Source of the DNA: Ascaris suum
Lineage: Eukaryota; Nematoda; Chromadorea; Rhabditida; Ascarididae
Length of the DNA: 64,000 nt
Reading direction: 5' to 3'
Assembly: GCA_013433145.1 (NCBI GenBank)
Contig: CM024168.1
Span: 1,984,001-2,048,000, forward strand
Shown: positions 13,734 to 29,282 of the stretch, piece after piece
Layout of the letters: each line of letters opens with the position of its first letter
How positions within the stretch are numbered: the first letter of the stretch is position 1
Notes under the pieces: generated by a model
Told to the model about the DNA's origin: nothing
What the model saw: only the letters and a program-made list of their open reading frames with translations
The model's database searches: none
Made by a program: the position numbers and the translations under genes

Positions 13734-16602
13734 TCTTATGAAACCGCTGAAAAAAAAAAAAAATTCACCTATAACAAATGTGAATGATCCTATAGCATGA
13801 TTTAGTCCACTAATTCTCAAACAATTCATTCACTTACATTGCTAATAAGGCGATTTCCTTTTCATCTTTTTTTAAAGCCAAACCCTCTACTCAACAACCT
13901 CTTTTAGAGTATGTTGATTTAAAGAGATCGAGAAGTAAACGATATAGGTAGTGATAGTTAACTATTGGATCATAACGTACCTTAAAGCTATTTAATATTT
14001 TTATCGAGAATATTACTCAGAGATATTTACTCACCTATCGCAGATTTCAGTGAGAGATCAAAAATTCTAGAAAAAAAAAATTCAAAACTGAATGATGTGA
14101 CGATTCATCAAACACCGGAAATGATGAAAATTTGTCGACCAGTTGTGCAAAGAAGTATATTTTAAAGAGTACATAGCGACATCCTATACAAAGTGCCAAC
14201 ATGACGCATCGGAAGCTAACGCTGAAGTCTTTTAGTGGAATACTGTACACCTCAGCACTAGTACAAACAGGTAACTCTCTACAAGCATTGTCCCCCAAAC
14301 TGCATACACCATCTAGCAAACACCACTTCTCCAAGTTATCCTTCATCCCTTCCCGTCTCCACTCCAGCAATTCGTCCGGGTGGAGTGACCCCTCTAGATC
14401 TGATCCTTATAAATTACATTCTCGGATATAACAACTTCTGGGAAATTGCAACACTGGTAAATTCGCGCGAATCGATTGCAACCTTTCGTTCTCAATACAC
14501 TGTTGAATTGGAATGGGTAGTCGAATTTGAATAGAGCAAATAATAAGAGATGCTAATGCCACTGAACCATATCACTACACTGCAATGACCTCGTCCCCCA
14601 TCTTCATATGCTTAGAAACAACAGAATAACTGCATGAGCCAAGAAAATACGTATATGAAATAATTTAAGCACATGAAATAAAATTTAGTAATAAAAAAGT
14701 CCGTTAGAATTATCGCATTGAATTATCAGAAAACGAATGAGCAATGCGCTAATAGCGAGCAAATTTGAGCACACATACGTTTTTATTGAAATAACATATA
14801 ACCGCTATGCAAACATATACGATGACACCTGTTTTTTTCAATAACTGTTTTATTTTGACACCTATCTTACTCTGACACGTTTTTTTTTTCGACGCATATC
14901 TTATTTGCTCTTCATTCGTGCAAAAATCTGCTAAGGAACTAATAAAGATAAAAAAATTTAACCCAATAAAATAAAATGAAGAACAATGTTATTGAGGATG
15001 CGTTGAAGTGGAAAAAAGACATGGGCGGAATGGAAATATGTTAGAAATAGAAGGGAAGGAAAGGAGCGAAGCGAATGTGAAGGGAGCAAGGCGAAGAAGG
15101 GTTAAAGAACATTCAAAATAGTGAAGTATTTGGGGCAAAAATTATTGAGATTAAACTTCGAAGAAAATTCGCTATATTCATTTTGAAGTCGCATAAAATT
15201 CATCTCCAAAATCAAAAATCTTATCGAAACGAATCGTTTTTCTCTCTTAGCAAAAGCAATGCATATATTGTGCTTTTCTAAATGCGCATCTTTTCTCTCG
15301 CCATCAATTTCAATAAAATTTTAGTACAAATATATTGCAAAAAGTAATAAAATAAAATTTCAATTTATTTAATCTGTTTTCAAAACAAAATATACCACAA
15401 ATTGTTTCCCAAATTCATCCGAAATTTCTATTATGATGCAAGAATTTCCCAAATTCATTCATTAAAAACTGCTCACAGATAAAACTGCCATCATGAAGCA
15501 AAATTATTTCTTCATTTGGGATAAAATATTTCCATTTTCTGATATGATAATATATAATAAATGATATGATAAGTGAATTGTGTAGTAAAAGAGATGATAT
15601 GAGATGAGTTTTTATAAGTTTATTTGAAAGCGCTAATTAATACCTCAGAAACTGACTCAAAAACTTTGAGATATCTTTAATTATGGGATTTACATATGCA
15701 ACCTCGGCCTATATAGTTTGCATATTGTTTGTCATATCTCATGAGTATAACTTCCTCGTGTCATAATTTAGAACGATCAAACTGGATAAAACGTATTTTC
15801 ACCTTCAATAAAGGTAAACGTAGTTCCTATTAACTTAGTTAGGCAACCTAATCGGAAACTGAGATGAAAATTTGAATTCTATCGAAAAATAAGAGCTTGT
15901 TTTGCATATCTTTGTCACACTTAAACCCATAACTTTCTAAGTTCTCTAAACCTAGTCGCCTCATAATATTTATCTTTTAAGTACTCGTACTTTCTTATTA
16001 TTACTAAGTAATTTGTATCTTTCATATTCGCAAATATTAATATCCTATCAGTGAAATAAACTTTTCGATTCAAGTCTTTCAATTCAATTCAACTCAATTC
16101 GACTCGATTCTATTTGTTTTCATCTGTTTTTTCATTTCTCTCGTTTCCACTCTGTACTCTTTGTTTTTCTCCCGTTGTCATTTCACACTATTTTCAATTT
16201 GTTTCGCGCCACCGCGTCTTAGCTGTTTATGGCATATTTACGTACTTTTATGTGTTTGCGTTCACGTGATCAGCGCATTGACATGTAAATAAGCAGTGAA
16301 GAAACATCGCAAACACCACATCGATGACTACACAGCTATATGAGGGAGCTCGACCACCACAAAGAACGAGCAAAAACGTTACAGCTATGTTACGCCATAT
16401 AATTGCCACTTTAGTATATATGATACAAATGACCACTAAGTGGACGGTGCCTGCAATATCACATTTTTCACTCGTGATGGGCTACAATTTGTAGAAAAGA
16501 TCCGTTCATGCATCTTTATCAAAATAACGATGCGTTTCACCCGTATTTTTGATCCAATCCAGCATTTACATAAGTTTCGGAGATTTACCTTTTTCTCGAA
16601 GA

Positions 16603-16618
16603 AAGCTCTTAAGAGCTT
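16603..16618. repeat. 16-bp perfect palindrome
   Basis: AAGCTCTTAAGAGCTT, next to a C-rich tract (16622-16655). No adjacent gene. Confidence 0.85.
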
Positions 16619-17118
16619 CTTTCCACCCCCCTTTCCCCCTCTCCCTCTCTCCTTCACTCGCAATTACTGCTTGTGGTTTTTCCACTTAACCAGGTTTGTT
16701 ATGAGATGTCTATTAGTGCTCTTCTTAGTCTTTATAACCTCCTTACCATTCGGTTAAAAAAAACCTTGCCTTATTTTAGCTCTTTTTCCGTAATAATTGC
16801 CACATAATCACGCCGTCCTATGGTTAAAATTGTCCCCTCCTAACTCTCTATATAAGTCTCTATACATGTGCTCTGTCAACATGGATATTCAATACTGAAC
16901 ATTGAAGGGTATATTCTGTGAAAATATGTGCACCGTAGTGCTGATCAACAAGTATATCGACTCCATGAAGTAATGGAATAGAATCTAAGTAATTGAAACA
17001 TCGAATTGACTAAACACCAAGTTGAGCAAATAATATTAAAATTTTTAGTCGTTTTAGAAGTCTTTTAGCTGATGTGAAGCTTAAAACCAATTAGCTGGAA
17101 AAAAAAGGCAGTGAAAAT

Positions 17119-17134
17119 TCTCTCTCTCTCTCTG
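17119..17134. repeat. (CT)n microsatellite
   Basis: Short uninterrupted CT run. Confidence 0.85.
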
Positions 17135-18713
17135 ATGCAAAGTATGACTAGTTTTTCTTTTTTTTTTCATTGAAGCAAAGCAAGTTGTTACGAAATTAAG
17201 TCGGGTGGATGAAATATAGCAAATGGGTTGGTAGATAGGTTCTCTTGGATAATTTCATATTTAGTTAGAATCGGAAGAAAACTTTTTCAAGAAATTCTTC
17301 CATAAAAAAAAACGAATTTTCCATATTTAAGAAAATTCGACTTAAATTTTTTTCATGTCTACGAATTTTTGATAGAATCTGGGCGATTCACAATCATTGA
17401 TTCACATTCTGTTTTTGTTGCATGTCATTCAGCACCAACTGTTAAAATCAACGAAAACACTAATTAGCGAACACTCCCGAACAAGAACAGCATCAATGAA
17501 TGGTAGATAGCGCTATCATTTCGCTACTCTTAATTGCATTCTTCATAACAATCGTGCTCTCATCAATATACCATGGTCCATGAATAAAAACAATAGAGTT
17601 TCTTCATCTCCGATTTTTTCTGGATGGATGGGGAAGGGAAGGGTGAGAGCAAGAGATACGACCTAGAAGAAGAAACAGATATTGAAAAGACAGTTGAAAA
17701 TTTTTGCGCAAATGAATCTGAAAAGAAGAAAAACTATATATATGCGAATGAGAAAGCACTGTTCTCTGCTCCATTTCGTTTCTCTAGATCAATAATCTAT
17801 GGACTTTCATCTCGTAAAATTCCAACGGCAATTTGCTATTGTCATACTGAATTGCAACTGGAACTTCGTAGGAGCAACAAGATTTCACTATTTCGCTAAA
17901 GATGTACATTATGAATTTCGCTATTTTCGAGCGTTTGCACAAGCGACTGGTTTAAAAAGAAAAAAAAACATTCGCAACAACCTCATTTGATTGCTATTAA
18001 CTCATTCATTCACCATCATTTCTGATTGAAACAAAGCTAAGAAAGGATTCTGTAACGATTAGTGCGTGTCGACTCAAGATTAACTGCTCACGAGAAGACG
18101 ATGATCAAAGAACACCATCTATGAAAACAACAGAAAAAAGAGTGGACTCAAATGAGCGAACGCTGAACAAATTCAATTCCTCACGAAATAAATCAAGATG
18201 CGCACTGAGGCTGACCAGCTTTTTCTGGCTAGCCATTTTAATAAACAACATAAACATCACCTTCCGGGAATTGCAATTTTCACAATAACAGCTCTAACAA
18301 GACAGGAAAGCGCACCAGCTAAACGGCTATGACTATGCGCATTTTACCAACCCATCCATCATAGATCAATTAGCCAGGGAAACATTCTTATTTTCAACTC
18401 GTTTTATAAAATGCATAAGGAATTTGAAGGTTGCTTAATTTCCCACAATTTCTATATATGATGTTGGTTGTGCATTTTTAAAGCTTGGAATTGAAGAAGA
18501 ATTTGAAATGAAATTTTGAGGGTAGGATATGAAGCATACGAATAGGTTTGGATGTGTATTGGAAATAACACGTTGGTTATTCCTTACTTAATTAGATATG
18601 AGGAAATTTAATTCACTTAGCAAGACTCGGAGAATTATTTCAGCAAGCAGTTTTTCATTCAAAGCAATCAATATCGACTTCTATCACACTAGTGCTCACC
18701 GTTCCTTCTTCCA

Positions 18714-18751
18714 ACTCCCTCACCCCTCCCTCCTCCCCCCCCCCCCCTCCA
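18714..18751 (+). repeat. C-rich tract with a 13-C run
   Basis: CCCTCACCCCTCCCTCC leads into a run of C at 18735-18747. The length may be uncertain in assembly. Confidence 0.75.
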
Positions 18752-20333
18752 CTTGCATTATAAAAAATAGACTCTTTTCGACTTTCGAAGGGAATGCAGC
18801 ATAGGCATTATTAGGGATCATTAAGGAAGAAATAAATGTTCCCAACGGCAATGGCTGCATTAATGTATGGAATTTTCTGAGGAATTACGGGCTTTCAATT
18901 CGGATCTAGTGTGGACGGACTCGTTAAGAAGTGCACTCAAGAAAGAAAAAAAAGATCGATCACTGGATTCACTTCCAAGAGCGCAACAATATGCCTGAAG
19001 GAGTGAATAATCCATTAGTAAAGATCGCTCTTAACTTCAATTTTTCTAAAATTTTACAATCTTTTAGTAAAATTTTTATTGCAGAATTTTCAACTATTAA
19101 TGAGAATTTATAACAAATAGTAAATAATAAAAATTTGCGGCAAAAAAATTTGTGATTTTTGAAGAAAAAATTAAAAAAGTGGCTTGAAAAAAACTTTTTT
19201 TAAGTGCTCATTTTTTTCAATTTAGAAATAAGTCAAATGCAATCTCACTGTTGCAAATCAGAAGTAAAGTCTAACTTAGTATCCGTATGGAACACACTGA
19301 TAACGAAGAGATAATTAATGAAACGCGTATAAATGCATCAACAAGCTTAATGTTTTATCAACACAATTTTAAAGCATTTCTATTTTTATCAGATAATGAT
19401 GTGTTTTCCTACTTTTACTTGATCATTTTTTGTTTTTTTTTTTCAAAATATTGAATATGTTTTCAACTCTTGTGATAAGAGATAAAACCTAAACAAACAG
19501 AAAAGATTATCAATTATTTGTCCTAGCAATGTTTACAGTTGATTTTGTGTTTATGAAACTCCTAAGTGATCGCATGAATAATTGAGTATGTTAGTCAAAA
19601 GCGTGAGCCAAATGGCTGTCATCAGCGTAACAGAAACAATGACATGCTTTAAACTGGAGACAACTAGACTGTTCGGTGCATATAGCGTGATCTCAAAAAT
19701 ATTCTTAAATACCTTCATTTTCAGTTTCATGCTTTTCTCAGGAAGGATTGTCCTAAACGATGAAGAATTGAAGGGAAATAAGGAATGAAAGGAAAGAGGA
19801 AGGAGGTGGCACGAGGATGATAGAAGGGACGACGGTTGCGGTTTCCACGTAAAAGGAAGAGACATCGGTCGCAAACTGGCAAAGTACTCACATTTGCACA
19901 AAACATTCTGTGTTAACCATTTCTACACAATATTTTAAAAAAATGTTTTCGAAAGCACGATTAAAAAATATGTACAATACTATAATAGTATTGTATTGCT
20001 CAATAACATATTTGAAAAAATCATATATGGAAACCTAAATATGTATCGCGACTAGCATTCCACTGAACTTATGAGCTTCATAATCGTTGGACCTCTGAGC
20101 TTGAAGGTGCTATTTACCGCTCGAATATGCTTAATTATTTTCTCTCAAAAAGCTGAGAATGAATAATTCAACATGTTGATGTGTATTTATAGTTTCTCTT
20201 CTTTGTGAGAGGCATCACAGAGAGAAAGCAAATAATAAGGTAAGCATTAGAAGTATTAATACAACATCGAATAGCATTCTACAACGAAGTTTGCATTTTC
20301 AACAGATGGTGATTGATTAGTTTAATTCGTCAA

Positions 20334-20341
20334 CATATATA

Positions 20342-20414
<73 letters not shown>

Positions 20415-20420
20415 CTATAC
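20334..20420. repeat. (TA)n microsatellite
   Basis: About 85 bp of alternating TA with two phase shifts (TTA near each end). Confidence 0.92.
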
Positions 20421-21313
<893 letters not shown>

Positions 21314-24300
21314 CGTCTGTGTGTTCGTGCGTACATGCGAACTTTTGTAAGTTCAAATGCACTTATTGCCTATTGATGAAAGACTAAAGTTTAAAAAAAG
21401 TGACATTTACACATTCATTTATCTATTCATGTTATTTGTATAAAGTCGTTGTGTTTCTTATGTCTATGAAACAAAAAGGTGTTATCCATGAAAAGAAAGC
21501 TATTCATCGCATGAAAAAGTGTCATCGATAAATAGGCAATAAAAGCGATACGATGAAAGTGAGAAACGTTTGCTCGCATTGGATACTTGTTTACGTTATT
21601 ATTCGGATATCGATATGCTCAGTGGCACATGCATCGAGTCAATGAATCTTTAGTGCGCCGCTTGAGACAAATATTCTCGGAAATTGTGGGAAAAAAATAT
21701 TTCGCTAGTGGAAAGTGTTACTGAGACGCACTAAGTAACTGTAGAGAATCTCGCATCCATCGCCGGAAATTACTGAGAGAAAAAAAGTCGCAACTTTTTT
21801 TTTAGACTAAAGAACTCTTGAATCATTCTTGAAATGCATAAATAAAATGGATGACTTGAACATGATAGGAAAAAAAAACGTATGAAAAAGGCATGATAAA
21901 GAGGTATGACTCATATTCAAAATATCTCACCAAAAAATACGCTCAAAATTGGAAAATCTCCGAAAAATATACATTTATTTTCAAAATTAAATGCCAATAT
22001 TGATGCAATGATTGAATTATTAGTCATTTTATTATAATTTTAGCTAGCAATTTGTGACATGATTTCTTGCCGATCTACTATATTTCACCTCAGTGAACAC
22101 TTCTAGAAATAACTTCAGAGGATTGAGGAAGGGAGCGGAAGAGTTGATATCTCCTTCTCGAGAATGAAGCCTAAATATCACCAATAAAACCGATCCGTCT
22201 AGTAAAGTAGAGGCGAATCTAAAAGCCTCCGTGCCTGGACTTTAGATTCATCTGTCGAATGCCCAACAGAGTCGGATTGAAAGCCAAAGGTCCAAGGAGA
22301 TCGTTATGAGCTTCCTTTGGAAAAAATCGCTCGATATGTTTTTTCGCGAATAAAACTGAAAAAGGTGACTGATGGTGAAATTTTCCTAAGCAATAGTATT
22401 ACTGAATACTCTCAGCTCACTGATATTTTAATTCTTCTATTTTTATAACATGTGAACCTTACTGCAAAAATATGTAAAGACATAATGCTTGAAAATTTTT
22501 CGAGTCAACTGAAAACAATAAAAACGATTTGCAATAGCAAACGAGCAATTTTTTCATAGTGTCTTCAAAAGATGAACGCAAAACACAGCCGACACATCCA
22601 AACATTCCTCTTGGTAGGAAACGCCTTTAAACCATGCTGTCTTAGCAACTAGTTGTAGGCAGACACATGCTCAAGCATACAAACATTGATCTTTGATGCT
22701 TTAGGCGAATTTTGCGCACTAATTACGCTGTGTTGATGCTTCCGAATTCGTTAAGGTTGCTTGATTGAGTGCCCTCATGTTATCGAATATTTCGAATGGC
22801 AGGTTGATTGTGAACTAATTTCAATCGAATGCGGCGATTTGTTTATTTTTGAGGGTTAACGCTGAGAGAGAAGAAAACTTGAAAAGTAAATAATTATTGA
22901 CAGAGATAAAATAGTGAAATTTTCATTGAAATTCTCCGCAAAAAAAAAAAACTTATGCAAAATTGAATGAATTTTTTTAAAGAAAGATTCGCTTATCAGA
23001 AAATTGTGAAATGAATTTGAAAATATTCAAACATTCAACCAAATAATATTATAAAAATCGATGGAATACATTTGCAAAATGCATTTTAACGTTCCACAGC
23101 AGATGAACGCTTTAACGTTGCTTGTTGTTTTTATAAACGCTTACTTAGAGCAGCGATACGATCTTGAATAACCTTTTCAACAAAAAAAAAAAAGAAAAGA
23201 AAACGCTGTAAACTGGAACTCTCGCTCGTTCAAGCATTAACAGCGTTCGAAAAACGATCAAATAAACTTGGAGGGTATAAAAATAGTTTTCAGCATTCCT
23301 ATCTTTATGGAAAGATCCCTGCCTTTTTTGGAAATTGGAGAAACGTTTTCTTCTCATTTTTGAGAAATCCCTCTGATAATGTAGTTTAAAAGTGTACGCT
23401 CAAAAAGTTATATGGAATCATTACGTTAATTATGTTAATTAATTCCTTTTCAAGAACTTTTTTTTTAAGAATTAAGGAGAAAATTTCTCGAAAGATTGGA
23501 AGAGGTGAAAAGATAATGCAGATGAAATTTTAAAAAACTTATGTAGATGAAAGATTATAATTAAGAAATTTTTTTCAAATACAAAAAACATCGAATAATA
23601 AACCTCTGTATTTTTCGAAACAGATTACGTTAAAATGGATTAGACTAGAAAATAGATTTTTCCCCCATCAATTGTAACTTCGAATAGAGTTTTGGGAAAT
23701 GAAAATGCGCCGAAATGAAGAAAACGAAAGAGAAATGCCAATAATGAAACAAAAAGGGATGAATTTTTATGACTGATGAAATCGGAGCTTTTTTTAGCTC
23801 GTTTATAGTGTGCACAAATGAGACGGGCGGGGGAAAAAAAAACAGAAAAAAGCCATTTCACTTCGTATGCAACGCCCGTAAACAATTTTTTTTTCGTCAA
23901 ATTTATTGGCACCTTCCAATCTTTTGAACACCAAGACGAAGCAAAACAATGGAGTATTTCTATGGGTAAATTATAGCCAGCGAGTAAATACTTGCCACAA
24001 TTTTTTATGCTTATGCGTGTGTTTATTTGTGCCTATGTGTGTTTGCGTGTCGCTGAACAAAATTTTATAGCTCGCATTATATCAAACTCTTGCGTGTATA
24101 AAAATATAAATAATAACATATACAAACACACACATAAATGCACATATACTTTTTGTAGAATATATGTATATATAAGCTTTATTGAAGCTTCGACGATTCG
24201 GACCGCTTTTAATGCGAAATAAGCATGGAAAAGAGATGATCGATGATTTGCAAAAAAATAAAAAATAAAATTAATGTCTGTTAGTGAAGACGGATACGTA

Positions 24301-24823
24301 TTTATAAAATCGAAACTCATCTCAGAAAATAACAGCAAAAAACTTTCAATCTCTACAGACTTAAAGAAGTTTTCGCACAAAAGTATTTATTACACTCATA
24401 TATTTATTTAAGTTTTGAGTAAATAGTCGCATTGAGAGCTAAAAAAACTGATGACTGAATTACTATAATACATAGCAAAGTTTTTTTTGTTTATGAATGC
24501 AATTCGAAGATGCAAAATAATTCAAAGAAACTTTTAAAGCAAGCAAATAGTTGACATTTGAGAAAAACATTTAAAAAGCATTTTGTTAAATGTAGTATGT
24601 GATATCTGCTAACAAAGAATACTGTGCCTATAAAGTGTATAAAATTTCAACCATCTGAAACATAATTTTTTTAACGTAAAGTAACATGAAAATCGTTAGA
24701 AAATCAGTTTTTCTCTTCTCCAACTCCCTCATCCCCATCCGTCCCCTCTTCTTTGTGTTGTCTGGTTTTCGTTTGGCTGATTTTCAACCTTTCTGCCTTA
24801 TCATAATGCTTTCTAACACCTCC

Positions 24824-24848
24824 CTCCTCCCCTCCCCCCCCCCCCCCC
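24824..24848 (+). repeat. C-rich tract with a 15-C run
   Basis: TCCCTCCTCCCC leads into a poly-C run at 24834-24848. Confidence 0.75.
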
Positions 24849-25204
24849 ATCACTCTAACCAGCATCGTTACAGCCTTCTGGATGACAAAGCATGTCCCTC
24901 TAGGCGACTATCGCTCAACGTTTGCAATTTTGTGGGAAATATATATGTCAAATGCGTGATGATATGAATACCGGGATATTTTGAAGTGTAAAAGTATGAT
25001 GATCATCGACTGATAAATGATTTGAGAATAAGCTTTCCCGATTCCTCTCTGTTTCCATAACTTTTGTGCAAATTATGCAAACACCCTTTTTGATTTGGCC
25101 AAATCCATATTCCACTATTTCTATGGAAAAATAACAGAGACTCTCCTGCGTGTTAAACAAAATATTGAAATTATTTGGAGATGTTCTCTTTAAATTTTTT
25201 TAAA

Positions 25205-25229
25205 GGAAGAGGGAAAAGGGGGGGGGGGA
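25205..25229 (+). repeat. G-rich tract with a poly-G run
   Basis: AGGAAGAGGGAAAA followed by 11 G. Confidence 0.75.
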
Positions 25230-25429
25230 CTGAGGGATTGGGATCGGGCAGTGGAAATTTCCTGGGAAATGTCTCAACATAACTGTTTGGATCAAATGCT
25301 TGCAATTATTGCAGCCGTGAGTAAAAAAATATTTTTTTGGGACGGATATTTCAGATTAGTGCGAGCTTTCATGCGTTTCTTTGCTAATTTTGCTAAAAAA
25401 GTATGATGGCAAAGCCATTGCTGCCGATG

Positions 25430-25660
25430 TAAGTACGTTATCCGTGTCTGTCTGTCTACCTGCCTCACCGACGACCTTAACCCGTGGATCGTAAAAGTTA
25501 TGACAATGAAATGTCAATGATGTGATCTAAGGCATACAATGACTCGATCCCAAATTTTGTCACGACTGATCGTCTCTAAGTTATTCACTTCGATAAAATT
25601 TGCAGTTCAAGTGTCCCATAACCGGTCGGGTTTTGAAAGCGAAGATTTTGCACAAACAAT
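25430..25660. other. GC-richer block with TCTGTCTGTC, possible dispersed repeat remnant
   Basis: TCCGTGTCTGTCTGTCTAC is followed by a GC-richer stretch containing AAAGTTATGACA and CCATAACCGGTCGGG. A similar style of sequence (ACAGACATACATACGC beside TCTATAACTTC, and ACCCGACCGGG) occurs in the opposite orientation at 37400-37720. This suggests, but does not prove, copies of one family. Confidence 0.3.
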
Positions 25661-27272
25661 TCTTCACTGGCAATAATAAAAGAACAATTTGTTCGTTGTT
25701 TTCAGCAAATGAGTGCAGCCGTTTCGTTTGCTGAGTTGCAAAAAGTACTTACTAAGCTATTTTCCCTAGGCTTTATCAATGAGTCAATATAAGGTGGCGG
25801 GGAATAGTGACATGAAAATTGATACGAAAATTGCTTTCTCATTTGCGAATATATAAACGAGAATATGAGAAAATATTATAGACCATAATCGAGACATGTA
25901 AAGTTGATTAAATTTAGCGCTGCTTTAAAATCTACTTGAGTCTCCAGTGGAAGAATGCATACGGTTGTCAGCCGATGTGAACAACAAACAGCAGTATGGT
26001 AAGTTCACAAATATGGACGATTCATTATAATCGCAATTAAGGCGCATGAAGGAAGACTAGCTATGAAATCAGATACAATACCAGATAATTAAGTTGGATT
26101 TATATATGCTTTAGGATCGAGGACCAAACTTCACCCCGTTTGGTTTCTTGGGAGCTGCTATGAGGGCAGCACGCACATAGACAAACGTTTGCATACAATA
26201 TAGCGAACAATAATATTCACTGCGTTGATTCTAATGCAAAAATGCATGAAAACATTACGTAAATATTACGGTTGAAAATATCACGAGTTTTATTTTTTGC
26301 GGGAATGGAGAAAATTTCTCTCCCAGATTACTCGTCGTCATTGGGAGATTTATTTCTCCAGCACATGCCCAAAAAGATGCGTATATTAAAAAATGGAAGG
26401 TGATCAAGAAAATAAATTTGCATAATAAAAGCTACTCTTATCCTGCACCTTTATTACTGCAATTGAAAGAACATCACTATTCCATATTATTTTTAATAAA
26501 GTATATGGGCAACAAATTTTTAAATTATTCCATACAAGAAATACACCTATACAGAGTGAAGTGCACTCAAAGAATAATTGATGAAGAAAATGAAAAAATA
26601 ATATTATTTATATTGTCGAGTATTTTTACATTAGATAATATGCATAATAATATTCCGTTCTCAAATATAATTTACATCTTATTCGCATAAGGAGGAAATA
26701 TATAGTAAAATTTTTGCGCTTATTTACAACAATAAAGATCATTTTACCTATTAATGGTTATATTGAAATTTTTAAAGAATTTTTATCAAACTCAACGAAT
26801 TGTATTGCAGATTTTATATACTTACTAGAAATCCAAAAGGAAATAATTTAAAAAGTTTTTCTAAGTGAAATGCTTATAATTCCAAGATATAGTGTTTCAA
26901 ATAAATATTCGAAGAAATAAGTCAGAATTTTTCACGAAACTGTCGAGATTTTTATTAATTACTAAGCGTGAAATTTTTTACAAATTAACGTTCGAATATT
27001 TAAATTCTCGAAAATATTTTATTTCAACTATCTAGAAATTGAATAAATCGCAATTTTAATTTTCGAGTGGATAATTTTCCACTTTTTTCAAATGTATTGT
27101 ACAGACACGATTTATTATCGAAATTTGCGTGATACATATTTGAATTTCAAATATAAATTCATTTCTACATGCAAGAATATTTTAGACGTTTTTCGAATCC
27201 TACCTTAATTTTTATCGAGAGGAAACAAATGCTTTAAATGTGTAAGTATGCGGTTACGAAACAATGTAAGTC

Positions 27273-27340
27273 TCCCTCTCTCCACAGAGGGAGAGGGAGA
27301 GAGAGAGGGAGAGAAAGGGCGAGAGAGAGGGAGAGCGATG
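27273..27340 (+). repeat. GA-rich (GAGAGG)n tract
   Basis: CTCTCCACAGAGGGAGAGGG opens a run of GAGAGG and GAGAGA units with small interruptions. The CTC-to-GAG switch at its left edge forms a short hairpin. Confidence 0.8.
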
Positions 27341-29184
27341 AAAAAGTTGTGAGTAAATTGCGGGTTTATTAATGATTTATCGATTCTCTCACTGAATCGC
27401 ATACTAATTCTTTATAGAATTTCTGCTTTTGAAAAAGATATAGCTAAGCATCTACTACAATACTAGAGATTGAAAGAAGCGTGTACACACCACAAGCATC
27501 TTTGATCTTTGATCTCTATTTCATTGACGCTTTTGACCTTTGATGAATGAACAACAAATATTCCCATTGATGCAGTTCATCATTAACACAAATCCGATTG
27601 ATATTTTTGGAAAATGAAAATTAATTTAGGTTGTTTTTTTTGCCATTTACTGGTTAAAAAGCTTGTTGGAAATTATTAGTTATTAATACACTATGGTGCG
27701 TAAGAGTGCACACTTCGAATGCCACAAATGATATCTTATGAATGGTTACACCTTGTGAAGGTAATTTTTGCACAGGTAAGTGAATGATGGAAATGGGGAA
27801 ATGAGCCACGCACTTAGTGTTATGATCGTTGTTGAGGTGGAAAAAAGGATCAACAATTTTGCGATATCTACAGAATAAATGTCTAAGTTTAAGGTGGCAA
27901 TGGCAATTAAAATATTTGGCGAGGTGAGATGCATTTAATCTCGAAGTGAATTTTAATACTTTCAAAGTGCAACAAACGATTCTCCTTCAAGACAACAATG
28001 ACGCAGAGGTGAAACTTTTTAAATTTACTACTTTGGCACAGTTCCAATAATTCGGAGCAAAGGTACCATTAATACTGGAATATGGGGCCGATCTATTTCA
28101 TCGAAGAGGTATCGGCGTAAACAGCTCTAACGATATGCTAAATGGATATATGACGCAAATCAAACAAAGATATGCAAGATGAGGAAATAATGATATGGTA
28201 ATACGAAGAAAGGGAGAAGCTCAGATATGGAACAGCAAATTGCAAGGTGAAATAAACAAATAAACAAAGTATCAATCGATGTTTAAAAGCGTGTTAGGTA
28301 TAATTTACACCAAAAATTTTTTTTCAAATTTGTTTGCTTTGAATGACTACTTTCTATTTTTTTATCGATCTAATATTTGCGTGCTCAAAAACTTTTGGCT
28401 TCTGAACGCTTTGCTGATCGCGATATATGATCATTGGCAACTATGATCTCTCAACGATACCGGTAGACGAGATATTGCAGATATCTGTCGACTCATTCAA
28501 AAACGCGTTTCCGGTTTAACATTGCGTGAATGTTTCTTAGAGAAAAATATAACACGAAGCCGTTGACGTTGATCACATCAAATAGTGTTAGAAAGTATTA
28601 TATCACTTGGAACAGTATACGGTGGTACTTTCACCTAAAATAGAATATAATGATATTCCCTGAGACAAAATTCATATAAACGAAGTGGCTCACGCAATTG
28701 CTGAAACCAGATATGTGACTGGTGTGAATCAACATTGGCAACGTCGCTGATAACATTAAATAGGTTAGATCGGTGAGCGTAATATGAATCATATTCGGTG
28801 ACGTCAATGAGAATATCTCAGAAAAGCGTCCGAAATCTGTAGTCGCTGACCTTATGAGTCAACTTCCATTGGATATGAAACTACTTACATTTGAACATCT
28901 TTGGATATTTGCATATTTATTTATATGTTTACATAATTACACTTGAATTATTCGCATATGTGTTTACCTAGGCACGTTTAGAGTGTTGTGTCATTAAGGA
29001 AGCTAATGAGCAGGATAACGCAGATAACTTTCAGCATCCAGTCTTGTTGTGTGTGAGATTAGCAGAAATTGAAATGAAAATGAGCATGCACCTATGTGGT
29101 CAGGTAATGAATACATCTGTAAGCGCGCTCCTGATTTCATTACTTTTCATCGTCTTTAATTGCGAAGGTGATTTCAGACGAGCG

Positions 29185-29282
29185 GTTGAAGTGTTAAAAA
29201 GGTGCTTAATAGGCAAAGTGCTAAAACAAAGGTGCTGGAAGGCGCAAAAGTACTAAAATTTTAAGGTGCTAAAACAATTAAT
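29185..29282 (+). repeat. Degenerate AGGTGCTAAAA repeats
   Basis: AAGGTGCTTAATAGG, AAAGTGCTAAAACAA, AAGGTGCTGGAAGG and AAGGTGCTAAAACAA recur at irregular 15-40 bp spacing. No coding function is evident. Confidence 0.4.

Larger units (their letters stand above)
8501..20330. other. Long gene-poor stretch
   Basis: AT-rich DNA with homopolymer A/T runs and no gene I can support. It contains (TA)n at 9299-9336, palindromes at 11800-11842 and 16603-16618, a 24-bp triplet at 13662-13733, (CT)n at 17119-17134 and a C-run at 18735-18747. A few open frames of 60-110 codons occur but lack start, splice and similarity support. Confidence 0.5.

Noticed and set aside
13626..13829. Repeat-containing open frame (LKVTSITN units)
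   Set aside because: It is produced by the 24-bp tandem repeat, with no start or splice context and no similarity.
14047..14431. Overlapping frames on both strands in GC-richer DNA
   Set aside because: Antisense frames open each other up. Neither has a recognisable domain or consistent splice sites.
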